From Drosophila persimilis (taxonomy: Eukaryota; Arthropoda; Insecta; Diptera; Drosophilidae): a stretch of 64,000 nucleotides of DNA. Under the pieces are notes generated by a model. It saw only the letters and a list, made by a program, of their open reading frames with translations. It made no database searches and had not been told where the DNA came from. Location: the NCBI RefSeq assembly GCF_003286085.1, contig NW_020825298.1, positions 13,578,001 to 13,642,000 of the forward strand, in the 5' to 3' direction. A program made the translations under genes and the position numbers. Shown here in pieces: positions 41,141-54,783 of this stretch; within the stretch, counting starts at the first letter, position 1; each line of letters begins with the position of its first letter.

Positions 41141-41241
41141 CATGCGCCGATTAAATAAAATAAATGGAATACAAAGTATTTAGAGAAATCAGTTTTTAAT
41201 TATATTTGTCCAACACTTAAATTACATTTTTGACAAAGCTT

Positions 41242-44200
41242 TTATAGGAAGTATAGCTGATTTTCTAACCCAGATGATGGGGATCTGTTAATACTTTCGG
41301 CTATAAGAAATGCCAATTTGTGAGCGTATTGACATACAGCAGGCACGCGACAGGTTCCAGAAAAATTATAATACATATGGGTCATTTTGTAAGACAACAT
41401 TTGCAGTTTATCGGCACTTAGTCCTATGTTATCATGTATAACATTGTAGTTAGTTGGCGATACCGTTCCCTGACGCACAGCTTGCGACACCAAAAAGAAG
41501 TCATACCGCTCAGGAAGCGTTATGACATCATCGACTACAGTACCAGGCACGGGATTTCGATTGTTGGTAAAGTACCGAGTATTGATTCGCTTAGCGACAA
41601 CAATAAATGCCATTCGACAGCCGTCTTCTTTGCCTGCAGATTTATAAATCTCATCGAGTTTAGTTTTTAAAAACTTCACTTCAGTGTTAACGACCTGATG
41701 AAGTTGTCCATCACCCACACCATCACGGAAGAACAGAATTCTCTCTGGTAAAATACCGTGATGTTCCCGGAACGCTTTTAGGGCATATGTCATATTCATT
41801 GACATCTGATCCGACAGCTCTTGGCCTTTCATGTGTTCGTTTACTGAAGAAAAGTAGCGGTTCGATGATTTCATGTCCATCGTAGCCACAAGTGCACCGT
41901 ACGACTTGTTTTTGTTCTTCGACGAATGACACACGTCAAAGCCAACAGTCATTAATCCGCGAAGAGGTAACTCTATCATCCATGGAGCGCCCATCAGTTT
42001 GGCGTTCATCTGAATAACCACTTTTGTGGCTATGGACATGAGACCAGCTGATTTTTCTTTTCTTGGAGCAATGGTTTTCAGAGTGACCACTTGTGATGGT
42101 ACTGGTCGATCAACACAAGTGCGTTTTTTAATACAGCTATACCTGTTGATGATGTAAACTAATAAGAATCCACTTTTTACAAACTTACTTTACCCATACT
42201 TCTCTTCGTTTGGAGCCTTAAGCACTAGCATTATAATTTGCGGATCTTTCGCTACTGCATTATCGATCGATTGTGAGTATGTCCCATTGCGATCATCGGC
42301 TATTTTATCACTGCAATGAAATACAAGACTAAATGTATTTCTATCTATAATATTATATAGTTTTAAATAATACATACTATCGAGGCTCGGAAATAGTCAT
42401 TTTCATCCCACTGGCAGCACGAATGCAGAGCTTTACAAACTCCTCAGTCTCCCGTAAATTACGCTGTGGAGTTATCACATACCACCTCTTAATGTCCACA
42501 TGCGAGTACATTGAGTTGTTTCGGAATTCCATAGTCCAATCAGCACGGTTATCGCATACGAATCGCTTTTGATTGCCAAAAACTATTTTCTCAGGAAATA
42601 AAACGCGAGCTGGGATGTCCACCAAAGCTGTATCAAGTTCAATATTCCACGATTTTAACACATCCATGCTCTCTTTCGACGATTGCAAGCGCTTGTTGAA
42701 TGCGCGCAGGCGTTCAATGCGACGGTCCGGATTCAATCTGGTAAACTCGCTCATTGCTTTCATTAATCTAATTTAAGAGTAACGAACCAATTTTGATATT
42801 AGAAATATTAACAACAAAAACTTTGAATAGAATAAAAGACATACTGAAAATTTGCTCGCATAGCATCAGTCATTCCAGTAGCTCGAGCCAATTCGGGAAC
42901 TAGCATAATAAGCTGATCCGTGCCACCACGAATGTTTTTCTCGGTAGGTCGTGACACCACCAATGGCTGCTTATGGTCTCGAATTGTGATATTATATCTC
43001 TAAAAATCGAAATAGTAGAACAGTAAAATGATTTCTAAAATTAAACAAAAGATTAAATGCTATTTGCCTTAACATTGTACATTCCAATTTTTGTTGATCG
43101 CGTTTTGATGCTCTTTTATATAGGATCATTCTTTATGATTCAATATCTTCATGATTTTCGGTTGTAAACGGAAGAACATTTGCGTTGCTCATACATTAAT
43201 AGTGTAACAAAACTAGGTGCTCAAGGGGCGAAACTCCAGGTGCACTTAAACTTGATTTGTATGTATTTTGTGTATTTTTGTACCGATGTAATAATACCTT
43301 TATGAAAACTTACCTTTTTATAATATTCCACATACGATATATCTCCATCTTTAGTGTTAAACTTACACAAGGGGTTCAATCCAAAGTCGACATCATCGAT
43401 GCGATAGGTTTTATTGTTGTAATCAGTAAGACATATCATACCTGGGGAAGAGAATAAATGCGTAAATATACAACCATCAATAAGTTGTACCTGCTAAAAA
43501 GTATATCTATTGCTTTAGTAAGTGTTACGACTGCAGAGTTAGTTATGTTATCCTAAGTTATCCTAAGAAATAACCTACAGTCATACCTTTTGAGTTCCAA
43601 TAGCTCGACTTAATCCTGAGCTTTTTCTAGTGATCCTATTGATACTGAGTAATAGATTGTCAGTGGCGCGATAACTCGCGGAGAATTGAGTCTTGCAGCA
43701 ATCGGTGCCAGACCACGAACTATGTAAATGTTTTCGACTGCGCATTTTTAGTCTTGCCTTTTCACATCTACTAATATTTTGTGTATAACAAATGCAAATA
43801 CGAGTCATTAATCTAATTGGTCGCACAGGGTTATGCACAAATTTATGTATATATGCATATGTAAATATGGAAAACTCACCCATTACTTGGCGTCGAAAAG
43901 CATCTTTAAAGTTGTCGGTATCCCGAATCGCCTCACTTAGGATGTCATACAAGGTATCCGTTCTCATTACCTTATGAACGACCTCGGCACACAATAATAT
44001 ATCAGACTCGTGTTGACGAATCGATGTTTGATATCCAGGCCACAATTCCACGCGGTAATTATTAAGTTTAATCTTTAGCAGAAATTAAAAAACAACATTT
44101 AAAAGCTTTTAAACATTAGCCCGTCGTTATTTTTCATTTGTAAAGATATTTCAAACATTATAATAATAATATAATAATAAGAATTGTGAAATTTGTGTTT

Positions 44201-47200
44201 TCCCTGATTTGATTTTTTTAAACTGTTCAAAAGGAACAGGCTGCTTACGCTACTGAAAATAATTACCGTCGCAGCAGCCAGCAATGAGCCAATGTTTTTA
44301 GATTAGTAATAGCAGCAGAAAAAACTTATTGCAAGTTGTCAATAACTAATAACATCTAGTTCGTTTTTTGACCCTCAAACACTTTTAAAGTTAGAGTCAA
44401 AATAAAAAGATGTTTACCAAAGTTTCGCATCCAAAATTATTTTTCAAAATTTTCTTCAAAATTAAATTTATATTTTCTTTGCTTTTGCATCCTTTAATGC
44501 GGAGAATGTTGGTGACGAGACTTCGAAGGTGACCTCATCATAACATTCGAGTAAAAAAAGCAATGCATACGATGATGGAAAGTCATTATGTTAGGGAGCC
44601 ATTATGTTACAGCTTGGTAGGATTCGAATGCCGGTTTTTTTTACTATTCATGCAGATTTCAACTAGGTACACATAAGATTAAGATTGAGAGGCGTTAAGA
44701 TTAAGATTTTTGGTTCACATTTACATATTAGAGCAATAAATACTGCTGCTGTAACAATATGAAAATCCATATAAAAATGGTATAAATATATAGTTACATG
44801 GCAAGTATATTATTTAAATTCATTTTTGTTAGTGCAAAGTGACGTACCTTCGCCTTAGCATCATAATAGTTACGGGATACAAGCTGGAGACTAAGACTCT
44901 CCATTGCTTTTCGTAAGAGAAGATTAAGCACTTGGAATTGTTGATTGTCAGCTGCTTCAACTAAACCAACATGCTTAATTTTGATGGTAATGTTCTCTCC
45001 TGCGTGATTTTTTGTCACTAATTCCTTGAAGTTGAACTGAGTTGTGCAGAATAAAATAGTTCCGTCGAAAATGTATCCACCCAATATGTTTTTATGTTCG
45101 TAAAGGTACCCACGACGGTAACGTGTGTTGTCGACTTCAGGTTCAAAATCAACCCGGTACTGGAAAATGGTCCAGCATGGACGTTTTAACAGCTTAAAAT
45201 AATTGGTTTGGACATTTATTTTCGTGCCGCTAATTCCAGCTTTGGTTGTAAGTCCCTGAGGACGAGAGTGCACAACTTCAGTTATTAGGCGTCGTCCACG
45301 TACAGACCCACGAGGATCGCCTAGTAAGAAAAACATTGGAAATTAAAATAATCACAAAAAGAACAAAACCAATACCTTCAATGGCTTGAGCTTCAGTATC
45401 CTTAGACTTGGGTATGATCTCCGACGTTTTTAACGCGTCCGCTGGGGGGACAGGTTTATCCGGACGAGCCTCGTTAGAAGATTGCCCCTACAAAGCGATA
45501 AATTCGTATGTTTTTACATAAATGCTTATATTCTATACCAAATAACAGACAAAATAACACAAAATAGTTCAACAGGACAGGAGTTTTAGCTTCGTTAAAA
45601 AAGGCCAAAAAGGGTTTTTGCTCCGATGAAACACACATTTCTGGAGAGAACCAACTATAGAGCTTGAAATGAAGAACCGACAATATAGTGTTATTAATGT
45701 ATGTTTTTTTATGGAAACACAGCTATGTTATCTATGGATACTTAAAAAAAAAAACTCATTTAAATATTTTAAAAAATTCGGGATAAAAGATGGTTTTTGA
45801 TTTTATCAGGACAACAAAAATCGTGAATTCCTTGAATTTTTCCAATTCAATTATGTCCCTCCTTGATGAATTCTTCGGTTCAAACGCCTGTCTTAAAAAG
45901 GCATTGAGAATTTTTGACTGATATTGGTTGGAAAAGGTTATAAACAATAAGGAGGGCATACCAAATATTAATTTTTAGTTCAAAAGTAAACTAAAAACGG
46001 GGGGAACGTTGTGAGTTGCTGCTATGGCCGCAGCTCCATATTTATAGCCGATTACGTTGAACAACAAAAACTGTGTGAGAGAGGAAAAAATCTTGAAATT
46101 AAATGATCTGATCCAGATTCTCGAATCTGTCTCTATGATCTTGCGTTTTTGATTTTTTCGTATCTTCAAAATTGTGGATGAGACAGTTTTTCGCCCTATG
46201 TGGGGGAGGAAAGAGGCGTTGCAAAAGAAAACGTTTGAAACAAACTTGATTCAGTGTGATATAACAGGAGTCTGGGTACAAAATTTGGTTGCTCTAGATC
46301 TTAGTATCTGAGAGAACTAGGCATCAAACAAGACAGACAGACAAACCTGGCTCAATCGACTCGGCTATCGAAAACGCTTCCTTTCCCACTTTTTCCACAA
46401 TCTAATATCCCACTATACTCTTTTTGAGTATTTGTACATGAATGCTACATAAATACTCTCACAGACTAGCTTTTCGACCGATCCAATTTGAACTCCATTC
46501 GCTTAGTTACATATGCATAAACCCAGCACATATGTATTAATAGGTTTGTGTTATGGTTTTAAACATCTTTAGAGACAGATATTATAACATAGCAGGCCAA
46601 GAAAACCACACCAATTCTATGCAAATTTCAGCACGACGGTTATCCTAAGCGCAATTATTCGGGATTGATCGAAGCATTGATCCAAAAGCATAAAATGGAA
46701 ATACGTACATACATGCGTCCATTCAGTGGCTAAGTCAATTCTATAAAGAGCTAAGTAGGGGAAAACGTTAGGGGAAAATTATTCAACATAAAAACTTTCA
46801 AAAGATTTCATATATATGTATTTGCAAAAACAATATAATATTGTATATTTTTAGCACATGCAAAGTTATACAAACTTGAACATCAAAGTTTTCTAAAGAC
46901 ACATTCAAGACTTGGTGCACCAATTAAGCTGTTCAGTAAAAAAGCTGCAATATTATTCCGGTAACCATTTATATACATCACTTTTTTAACATGTTATATT
47001 TTTTACAACTGATTTAATACACAAATTAAAGTGAAATTACTTAATTACTGTGAATTTGAGTTCTGTATGTTTAAAAAAACGCGATGTGCAAACCATATAT
47101 CAATACTGCCGGGAAAGGATATACATACATTGTATTTAATTTAGTTTTCTTACCAACTGCAGACCCAAGCCACGGTTTGCATCGTCCTTCTGTTTTGTTC

Positions 47201-47249
47201 CGCGCCCGCGTCCACGAGAATGCCCAGAATTTGTTGGTAAATCATTCAT
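41242..47249 (-). CDS. aub: Aubergine, PIWI-clade Argonaute, copy 2
   Basis: Exons complement(join(41242..42142,42194..42310,42378..42767,42845..42999,43314..43441,43880..44072,44848..45320,45376..45487,47154..47249)), 854 residues. All splice sites, the Arg-Gly N-terminus, PAZ and PIWI domains and the slicer Asp/Asp/His residues are as in copy 1. The only coding difference I found is one synonymous Arg codon near the start of exon 3 (CGC in copy 1, CGT in copy 2). The remaining differences are in introns, mainly intron 1. Two promoters and two intact frames predict doubled Aub dosage unless one copy is silenced. It lies head to head with Art2, with about 1.25 kb between the two ATGs. Confidence 0.95.
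46290..46450 (-). repeat. DINE-1/SGM fragment in aub copy 2 intron 1
   Basis: Duplicate of the fragment at 36340-36500, with the same minus-strand GACAGACAGACAAACCTGGC and CTTTTTGAGTAT signatures. Confidence 0.7.
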
Positions 47250-47334
47250 TTTCCGTTGAATAATTTCCGTCGTCCACCGTCAAAGTTTTAAAATTACCCA
47301 GGGCTGAATGCGCAAGTTTTACACTTCCTGTTGC

Positions 47335-47403
47335 TATCGATGTCAAAATATCGTTTACAGTTATTGGCTTTTTCAAAAATTAAATGATACTGTGGTCATA
47401 CTG
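47335..47403 (-). promoter_or_regulatory. aub: Promoter motifs of aub copy 2
   Basis: TATCGATG at 47335 and GGTCATACTG at 47394-47403, identical in spacing to copy 1. Confidence 0.55.
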
Positions 47404-48383
47404 TAATACTGTTCAGGAACAGGTAGGATTGGAATGCTTTTTTTTGCAAATTACCTATAAATTCATATTCAATAATTCTACATAGGAAAACGAGACAGTC
47501 GTTTACATTTAAATTTAAAAAAGTTAAAAATGTAACTGATATTTATTTTGACAATAGGCTAATAACTTTTATCAGCAAAAAGAGAAGTGGTGAGACGCAC
47601 ACTTCACCGGAAAAAATATTCCAATGTGAATAATCGTAGAATGCTGCGCTTTGGTGTCTATGAAGTGATGGATTGGATTTTGGATTTTACTCAATATTGA
47701 TTGATACATTTAAAAAAATGTGAATTCGCTGCCGACAAACATATCTTAGGCTAATAGAAGTTACCGTTAGCCGAGACTTCCTCATATTTTCTAGAATTTG
47801 TAAGAGGAATTTTCCGAAAAATGTCTTTGCGAAGCTAACTCAGGGATGATATTAAAATAAACCCGATAAGACATTGTTTCATATTTTTGTTTTAAATTAA
47901 AAATTGTTGCGGCGCAATATTTATTTTCTGCATTTTTAAAGTACAAAAAAACATATATGTAGATTTGTTTCTTTCCCACAAGAAGGGATTTATCCACTTT
48001 TATGGTGTTATTTTTGAATAAAGTCATTCATCCTATTTGGTTCTTTTGTCTTCAAAACATGCTATCTTCGTGGCGGATTCTATTGACAATAACATACTGG
48101 AAGGTAGTGTAATTTTGAGTTTTTCTCTTTCGTTTTTTTTTTTGTTTGACTTATTTCGCTAAAACCTTTTTTAACGCATGTTTGCATAATTTTTATAATA
48201 TATTATCAACCTGTTTAAAATAAGGAAATAAATGTGTAATTATATTATTGTAATATTTTATATTTTGTGGTATAAATCAAACAAATAACAGCTTTCATTT
48301 TATTTCCCGCTCCCTAGTGTACAATTATACATAATTGTATAATTGCATCATGAACTGGCACATCTATATACTGTATGGTTAGT

Positions 48384-48452
48384 GGTATAATAGAACTGGA
48401 AATTGTCGGTATATTTACCGTATTTCTTATCGATAAGTCCGCGGTCACACTG
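48384..48452 (+). promoter_or_regulatory. Art2: Art2 core promoter (Motif 6, DRE, Motif 1)
   Basis: GTCGGTATATTTACCGTATT is followed by TTATCGATAAGTCCGCGG and GGTCACACTG (48443-48452), about 50 bases before the ATG. This is the cleanest copy of the module shared with Cog4 and the Harbinger-derived gene, and it contains a full TATCGATA. Confidence 0.8.
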
Positions 48453-48503
48453 TTTGTTTTGTTCTGAGTTTTTACGAAAAGCACGTTGGTTTATTCTGCA
48501 GAT

Positions 48504-49590
48504 ATGTCTAATCCTTACTTCGATGAATACGAAAATTTAGAGGAAAGTTTATTTATATAAATAATTAAAGAGCACATAAATTATAAGATTTTGTTTTTAG
48601 GTCCATGAGCTAATGTTGAAAGATCGACCCCGGCAGATAGCATACTGCAATGCCATTCTGGGCAACAAAGACATATTTAAAGATAAAGTTGTATTAGATG
48701 TTGGTGCTGGTACTGGGATACTTTCAGCTTTCTGTGCAAAGGCAGGAGCCCGGTTGGTCTATGCCGTAGAAGCGTCTAACGTAGCTACAAAAGTTGCTTT
48801 GGATCTAATGCAAGATAATGGTTTAACAAGCATTGTTAAAGTTATTCACTCTAGAGTAGAAGAATTGGTCCTTCCTGTTTCATCTGAGAAAGTTGATATT
48901 ATTGTTTCCGAATGGATGGGGTTTTATTTACTCCATGAAGGTATGCTCGGTTCAGTTCTTCTGGCTAGGGACAAATTTCTGAAAGAAGATGGACTAATGT
49001 TTCCCACAGAGTGCACGATTTTTGTGGCACCTTGCTCTGTTCCATCTCTGTTTGATTATTGGCAGAATATTGATGGTATAAAAATGGATAGTTTTGCTAA
49101 AAAGCTGAGAACGCAAAAGTCGACTAGGCCAGAGATTACACAGTTGGATCCTAAAAATTTGCTACACGAGGGTGTCGTTCTTCATTGGATGAACTTGCTC
49201 GATGTGGATATGGCTGAACTTGAGGAAGTTCGTTTTAAGGATGTCGTTGCGGCACAAAGAGGGGGAAACCATCAAGGATTTTGCATATGGTTTGAGGTGC
49301 TATTTCCAGGCAATGAAGCCGTGATTCTTAGCACATCTCCTTTCGCCCCGGAAACGCATTGGAAGCAGTGTGTAGTAGTTCTACCACAAGACGCTTGCGA
49401 AACTGTTGATGAAAAATCACCAATAGCATTTCAAATCTCTATGACGCGCAGCGCAAGTGACATGCGGAAGTACAATTTGGAAGTCGAGCTTCTCGATCCG
49501 AATATCGAAGAACACCCCGTGCCATGTTCCTGCCATATGACTAAATGTATACTTACTGAAGCACACTTAAAAACTATAAATACATCGTGA
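48504..49590 (+). CDS. Art2: Arginine methyltransferase Art2 (type I PRMT-like)
   Basis: A 342-residue reading from join(48504..48542,48601..49590). Exon 1 supplies the PRMT N-terminal motif YFDEY (YFxxY type). Exon 2 has motif I ([20 protein letters not shown]), the acidic residue of YAVEAS, the double-E loop (VSEWMGFYLLHEGM) with both glutamates, and the THW loop (PETHWKQCVV) before the beta-barrel. All residues needed for S-adenosylmethionine use are present, so it should be an active protein arginine methyltransferase; its substrates cannot be told from sequence. The exon 1 donor reads GAG/GAAAGT instead of GAG/GTAAGT, and the nearby GT does not restore frame. The 3' end faces Nup154, about 155 bases between stop codons. 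Confidence 0.9.
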
Positions 49591-49744
49591 TTTTATAATT
49601 GTTGTGCGGAACATAATAAAGAGTAAACCAATTTATTTAAAACTCTTAATACAAATACAATATATATCTCAGTCAAATTTAACATCTATTAAATTTATTC
49701 TTAATTTTGCTCTTCTCAATTTAGTTAAAATTCATATTTTAAAA

Positions 49745-52700
49745 CTAACCCAACAGCCGTTGCAATCTGCATTGTAGCTCTTTAAGACTCTGCTGTAATC
49801 GATTTGTGTCTGGCTTCTGATAACATATATTCAAGCAGGCAGCCACTATGTCCTGAGCCTTTCCAATAATTCGTCTCCTGTGAGAAGAGTATTGACAATT
49901 ACGTTTTTAAATTTAAAAAAAGAAATATTTGCCAACCAAACATACTTTGAGCGGTACCAAATAGCATGGGCGTTGTCCGCAAGAAGAGATACCACACGAA
50001 TTGCGGATTGGATTAAGTGCCACTCGTTGCCTTCATTTGCCCAGACACGTTCATTCATTGAAATCATTCTGAAAAAAGTTGAAAATGATTAACAAAACAC
50101 GAAAACATCTTCTCGCTCCTACTGCACGAATAAAATAATACAACATACCTTGAGTAGTATTCAAGAATTAACTCCAGGTCAAGGTTCATGGTAACCAGTT
50201 TTTCTGGGACCGTTCCTTCGGGCATACGCAGCTGACAAGCTTTAATTTCCAGCTCCCTTATCAAAAAAGCGAATGGGAAGCAAGCTCCCGATTCAGCATA
50301 TTCACGCACTAATAGTTCAATTTTGCTGAACAACCTGTTGGTGCGGTCCTGAATGGATCCTGGGTCTTCTACTAAGCTGCTGATTATGTTACCCCACACC
50401 GACTCTATAAGCAAGGGATCGTTGTGATGGGAGCAATTAAGTATCGACAATTGGCACTCCCAAAGATTAAAGGGCTCAGCAAAACGCTGGTATAATGGTG
50501 TGATTTCGTATAGTGAGTAATTTAATTCTTTTACGGCCATTGAGGCGTCTGGATTTTTTTGGGCCAACGCCGTCATATCAACAAGAACCGCTTTTTGAAC
50601 TCGAGCTATTTCCAGCTGAAATTTGAAATTTAAAATAACAAAAAATAATTCAATGTCAATTTACGAGTGCATTCAAATGAACGTTACCTTGTCTTCTAGT
50701 TCCTTTAAGAATATCCCACTGGTTACAGAGGAGCCAACGTTCCCATTGCGCATACACATAACGGCCCTAACCAAATAGTCAATGCGTTGTTCCAGAGTTA
50801 TGTTTTCACTGCGTGTCATTGCCAAATTATCCAAAATTTTTGCTGCCTGGGAATGGTATCCATTCTTCTCATAATACTTCCAAAGCAAATCGGTTAAAAT
50901 GACATTATCCGGATTACGTGTTACACTTCGGCGCAAAAACTCTCCCAATGTTGGCTCTACCACTTCCAAAAGTTCAGTTAACATGTCATGAGCGAGCAAC
51001 CATTCGTAGAGAGTCACATGAATTAAAGGGTCTTTTATTTGGAGAGTCTGGGCAGCAATTTTTGAAATTGATGGCTTCGATTTGTATTCAGCATTACAGC
51101 TTTCCCCAGGGTCTACATTAGATCCGGGAGTGTTGCAGAGATAATACGGTAATGTTTGATCTTGAATAGATGTATTATTACAGGTAGCCTGGTAGACGTG
51201 ATCTAGCATAAGTTGCACCTCCTTGTAATAGTTCATCCTGAAATAATAATTTTGAGTTGCTCAGACTGATCTCAGATTCTTAATTTACTTACCGGGTGAC
51301 AAAATATGAATAACCTTCACGGTCTTCAGGCGGCTCGTCGTTGTTATAGAAGTGAATTCCAACTTCCTCGGGATCGCTCTTTGATGCACAAATGGCTGTC
51401 AGTTCGACTACACCCTCGAAAAAGTCGACGGAAATAAAAAGTTGACAAATGCTATGCAGCGGCAATGTGGGTGCCGCTTCCTTGCACATTTGCAACGTTG
51501 TTCTCAACTTTTGTTTCTTCTCCACAGGTGAGGTGCAATTCTTAGCACTCATTAGAAGCTCTGTGGCCTTGTATGTAACAGCATCCTCATGCCTATACAG
51601 ATTCGGGCATAGCTCACGTAAATTCTTTGACACTTCCGATACACCAGTTTTATCCTTGAGGTATAGATTGATCAGTGAAATTATTAAAAATGCGCACACT
51701 TCGGATCGTGTAAGCATCAAGTCGCGAAAGGTGCAACACCTCAGAACCTTCTGGTGCTCGGGACTAAGCTGCAGACAAAGGTGTTGAAATGAATGCGAAT
51801 TCAGAATGCTCCACAGGGATATGACCTCACAGGCATGCTCTAGTAAAAAGTTCAAATTAGTGGACTCCAGATTTTTTGCTATTAAATAGAACATTAAATC
51901 TACACTTACTGACAAAAAGGTTCAAAGCTGAAAGCGACCGTTTTTCCTCAACCTGAGCCTGCTCCGTCATGCTCCTTTGATCCGACATGGGCAAATGGCT
52001 GTTGGCCATCAACATTGTTGTGTATCCATTCGTTTTGTCCAATTGACTGTCGAAAGGCACTCGGGTAGAGGCTACAAATTTAAAGAATATAAATTAGTTC
52101 GTTGGCGATTGTGACTAATTCCGATCAAATATTATTATACCGGATACTCAAAAACAGATTTGTGGTGAAAGTGAATGTGTGCACATCCACTTGATCAGCA
52201 TCAATGGTCGAAACGAACTTGTTTCAGTGTGATATCATTGGCTATTAATGTTGACTAAGAATATATGTATATACATTCTGGGATCCGAAACGCTTCCTTC
52301 TGGATGTTGCACACATCAACTTTCACCAAAAATCGAACATGCCCCTTTACTCTTTGAGTAAGCTACTTACAGGAAATATCATGTACAGAATGCACTTCCA
52401 GAAAACTACGCAATGAACGTAGGTCGGACAATATGGATGCACAATCGCCTGGACCTAATTTGGTGCAGAAATTTTCATCAACACAATTGAGTTTCCAAAT
52501 AGATCGCAACATCCGGGAGACATATAGGTATAGTCCGTCATGTTTTGACGAAAAAACTATCGCTGCATTTTCCTGACCAGGTGCCTGGGATGACTGCAAA
52601 ATTCCAGCTGAAATTTATTATTAGTTAACTTTTAAGCTTTCACCAGTTTGTTGAGCGTACGTACCTTGACTTGTATGCTGATTGTACTGAAATGCGGCAT

Positions 52701-54783
52701 ATTGCGTAGAGGGGAGAGTTGATTTATTTTGCATTGGTGTCGACATGAACATGGGCAACCGCTCTGTCCCTATGGCTGAATTCGAAGACAATGTTTGATT
52801 GGGTAAGTTACGATTATTAGCATTCGAAAACTTTTGATTTTGAAAGCATGGTTCTCCGCCGTACAGCATAAAAGCCTGGGTGGCCCACAACGCTATATCG
52901 CCACCACGATATTTTTCAGAAGTGGCTATCAGTAAACACGTAGCACAGGCCTCGCGTTTATTTTGCGATTGGAAAAACATTTTTACTTCCTCATGATGCG
53001 GACCATTGCACGCCAACAAGATCTGCAGCAGTATGTCTGGCGATTTTAGCAACTCTATAATATGAGTGCCTTGGTTTGTTAGCAAAGCGACTCGGCGCGG
53101 GTTGCGTGCCTTGTATAAAGGGGAATTAAGAAGAGGCCTAGAGGGATCGTGTACCTCAGCTAAGCCCCAAACAATGCCATCCAAGCTTTCCAGAGCTGTT
53201 GATTCCACGAGATACGTGTGATTAACTGACGGTACAGAGCTAACCGACCACAATATGTCCTGATCTTGCTGTTGAGTCGTAATCATTAACATTGTTTCCT
53301 CCGAGTAGTGTGCTGCATGTACCTCCCTAGGTTTATTGGTTGTTGCGTTAGGTGTGTACCCCGGGGGAAGTCGAACATGGAGTAAGTAAAGTCCCTTCGG
53401 CGCGTCTACTCCCGCTGACAGTGGTGGCTGACCACTGCCGAAATATTCGGTTTGTGGGCAGGGTGTTGTTGCGTTAAAAGACTGTTGCGTATTCAGCGAT
53501 GTGGTGGAGAAATACAGACGTACGCCGCACTGCGTAACAGCGACAAGGTGCAGCTTGTTTGATTCATCTTCGATAAGGGGACATATTGCCCTAACAGCTT
53601 TAAAAATAGATGGGTCAACAGTCCTAAAAACAATATGGTTTAGATATTTGTACAGAAATCCACATAAATCGAACATACGTAATCAAGCTGACTGCTTTGT
53701 TAGTAATATCACTTTGGGTGATCTTAGACAGTCTTCGCACATTTGCATAATTCGATCCGATATCCCAAGCCTCAATTGATCCATTTTCCGTTAGAATATA
53801 TAGCAGTCTGCGACTATTGTCGATGGCAATAGTCTGGATGGGATCAACTTCCTATAAAATAAGAAAAAATCAATCGAGTGTTCAAATTTGTGTCAGCATT
53901 GCGTGCGTACCGAAAATACTCTGAGAAAACTCGGGACCATGTAAGAAACGAGATTTTGGGAGAGGTTTATCTTCTTGCAACGTTTTCCAAACCAGCTAGT
54001 TTCAGCCTGATAGAACACCTCATATAAGCAGCCATCACGACCACCTAAAAAAATGCGTCCGTCGTCTGTTCCTTTTATGACGCTGATTGATACATTGTCA
54101 GTTCCAATCACAAATATTGGCCTGTTCATTAGTTGCATTTCATTGTACGAATTCTCTCCAAATGTGACGCCCAAGACAATTACCTCTATAGGTGTCGTCA
54201 AAACTAAAAGATACATAACATCTTTCACAAAGACGTCAGGCTTCGGCTTTACCAATCCAACGCTCACAATCAAATGGCTTAACCCATCATAGTATGCAAC
54301 ATCTCGTGTTTGATTATATGTCCATATGTAAATCTCAGAATCAATGGTTAGCCAAGCGCGACCAATTTCAGGAAACAACCCCATGTTACAATGACATTTT
54401 ACATCTGCGTGTTATATTTGTAATTGTATACCAGTTATCAATGTGAATAATGCCGCACTATACATACGCTTAAAGTGTTCCAGAATTTCATTTGGTATTG
54501 CAGATTTTGTGACAGTTCGCAGTTGTTTTAGGTTATGTGCATTATCTGATTTTAAGTATGCAAGGCTCTGGTAGTCGTAATCATTTAGGCCACTCATCGT
54601 GGGTCTACCATGCTGGCTAACACCTGTTAACTAAAATAGAAGCTTTATAAGATTTTGAAAGCTATATAACACCTTGTAACTCACTTCCAATAGACCAGGC
54701 TTTTGTCTGTCGAGATTATCGTGCCACTCCAGCATATTTCCTGCAGTTGATAAAAATTCAAACTGCGCGGGCGTAGCAGTCAT
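49745..54783 (-). CDS. Nup154: Nucleoporin Nup154 (Nup155 family)
   Basis: Twelve exons, complement(join(49745..49877,49946..50068,50149..50615,50688..51237,51293..51839,51910..52071,52371..52607,52665..53623,53679..53851,53911..54404,54468..54630,54685..54783)), give 1368 residues, matching the family. The N-terminal half is a beta-propeller (GLFPEIGRAWLTIDSEIYIW, GTDDGRIFLGGRDGCLYEVF), and the C-terminal half an alpha-solenoid (KHACEVISLWSILN, FFEGVVELTAICASKSDPEE, LHFYNNDEPPED-like). Nup155 proteins belong to the inner ring of the nuclear pore; fly Nup154 is also needed in gametogenesis. Every intron is canonical and in phase. The intron at 51840-51909 is partly open in frame, but splicing it restores the family alignment. 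The 52072-52370 intron carries a DINE-1 fragment. Confidence 0.95.
52135..52365 (+). repeat. DINE-1/SGM fragment in a Nup154 intron
   Basis: Contains TTATACCGGATACTCAAAAA, CACTTGATCAGCATCAATGG and, at the far end, CCCCTTTACTCTTTGAGTA. It fills most of the 299-base intron 52072-52370. Confidence 0.65.

Noticed and set aside
51856-51910. A 31-base intron, or a frame shift, in Nup154
   Set aside because: A 31-base splice would restore frame but is too short. Using the acceptor at 51840 gives a normal 70-base intron and the peptide VKHACEVISLW, which fits the Nup155 family.
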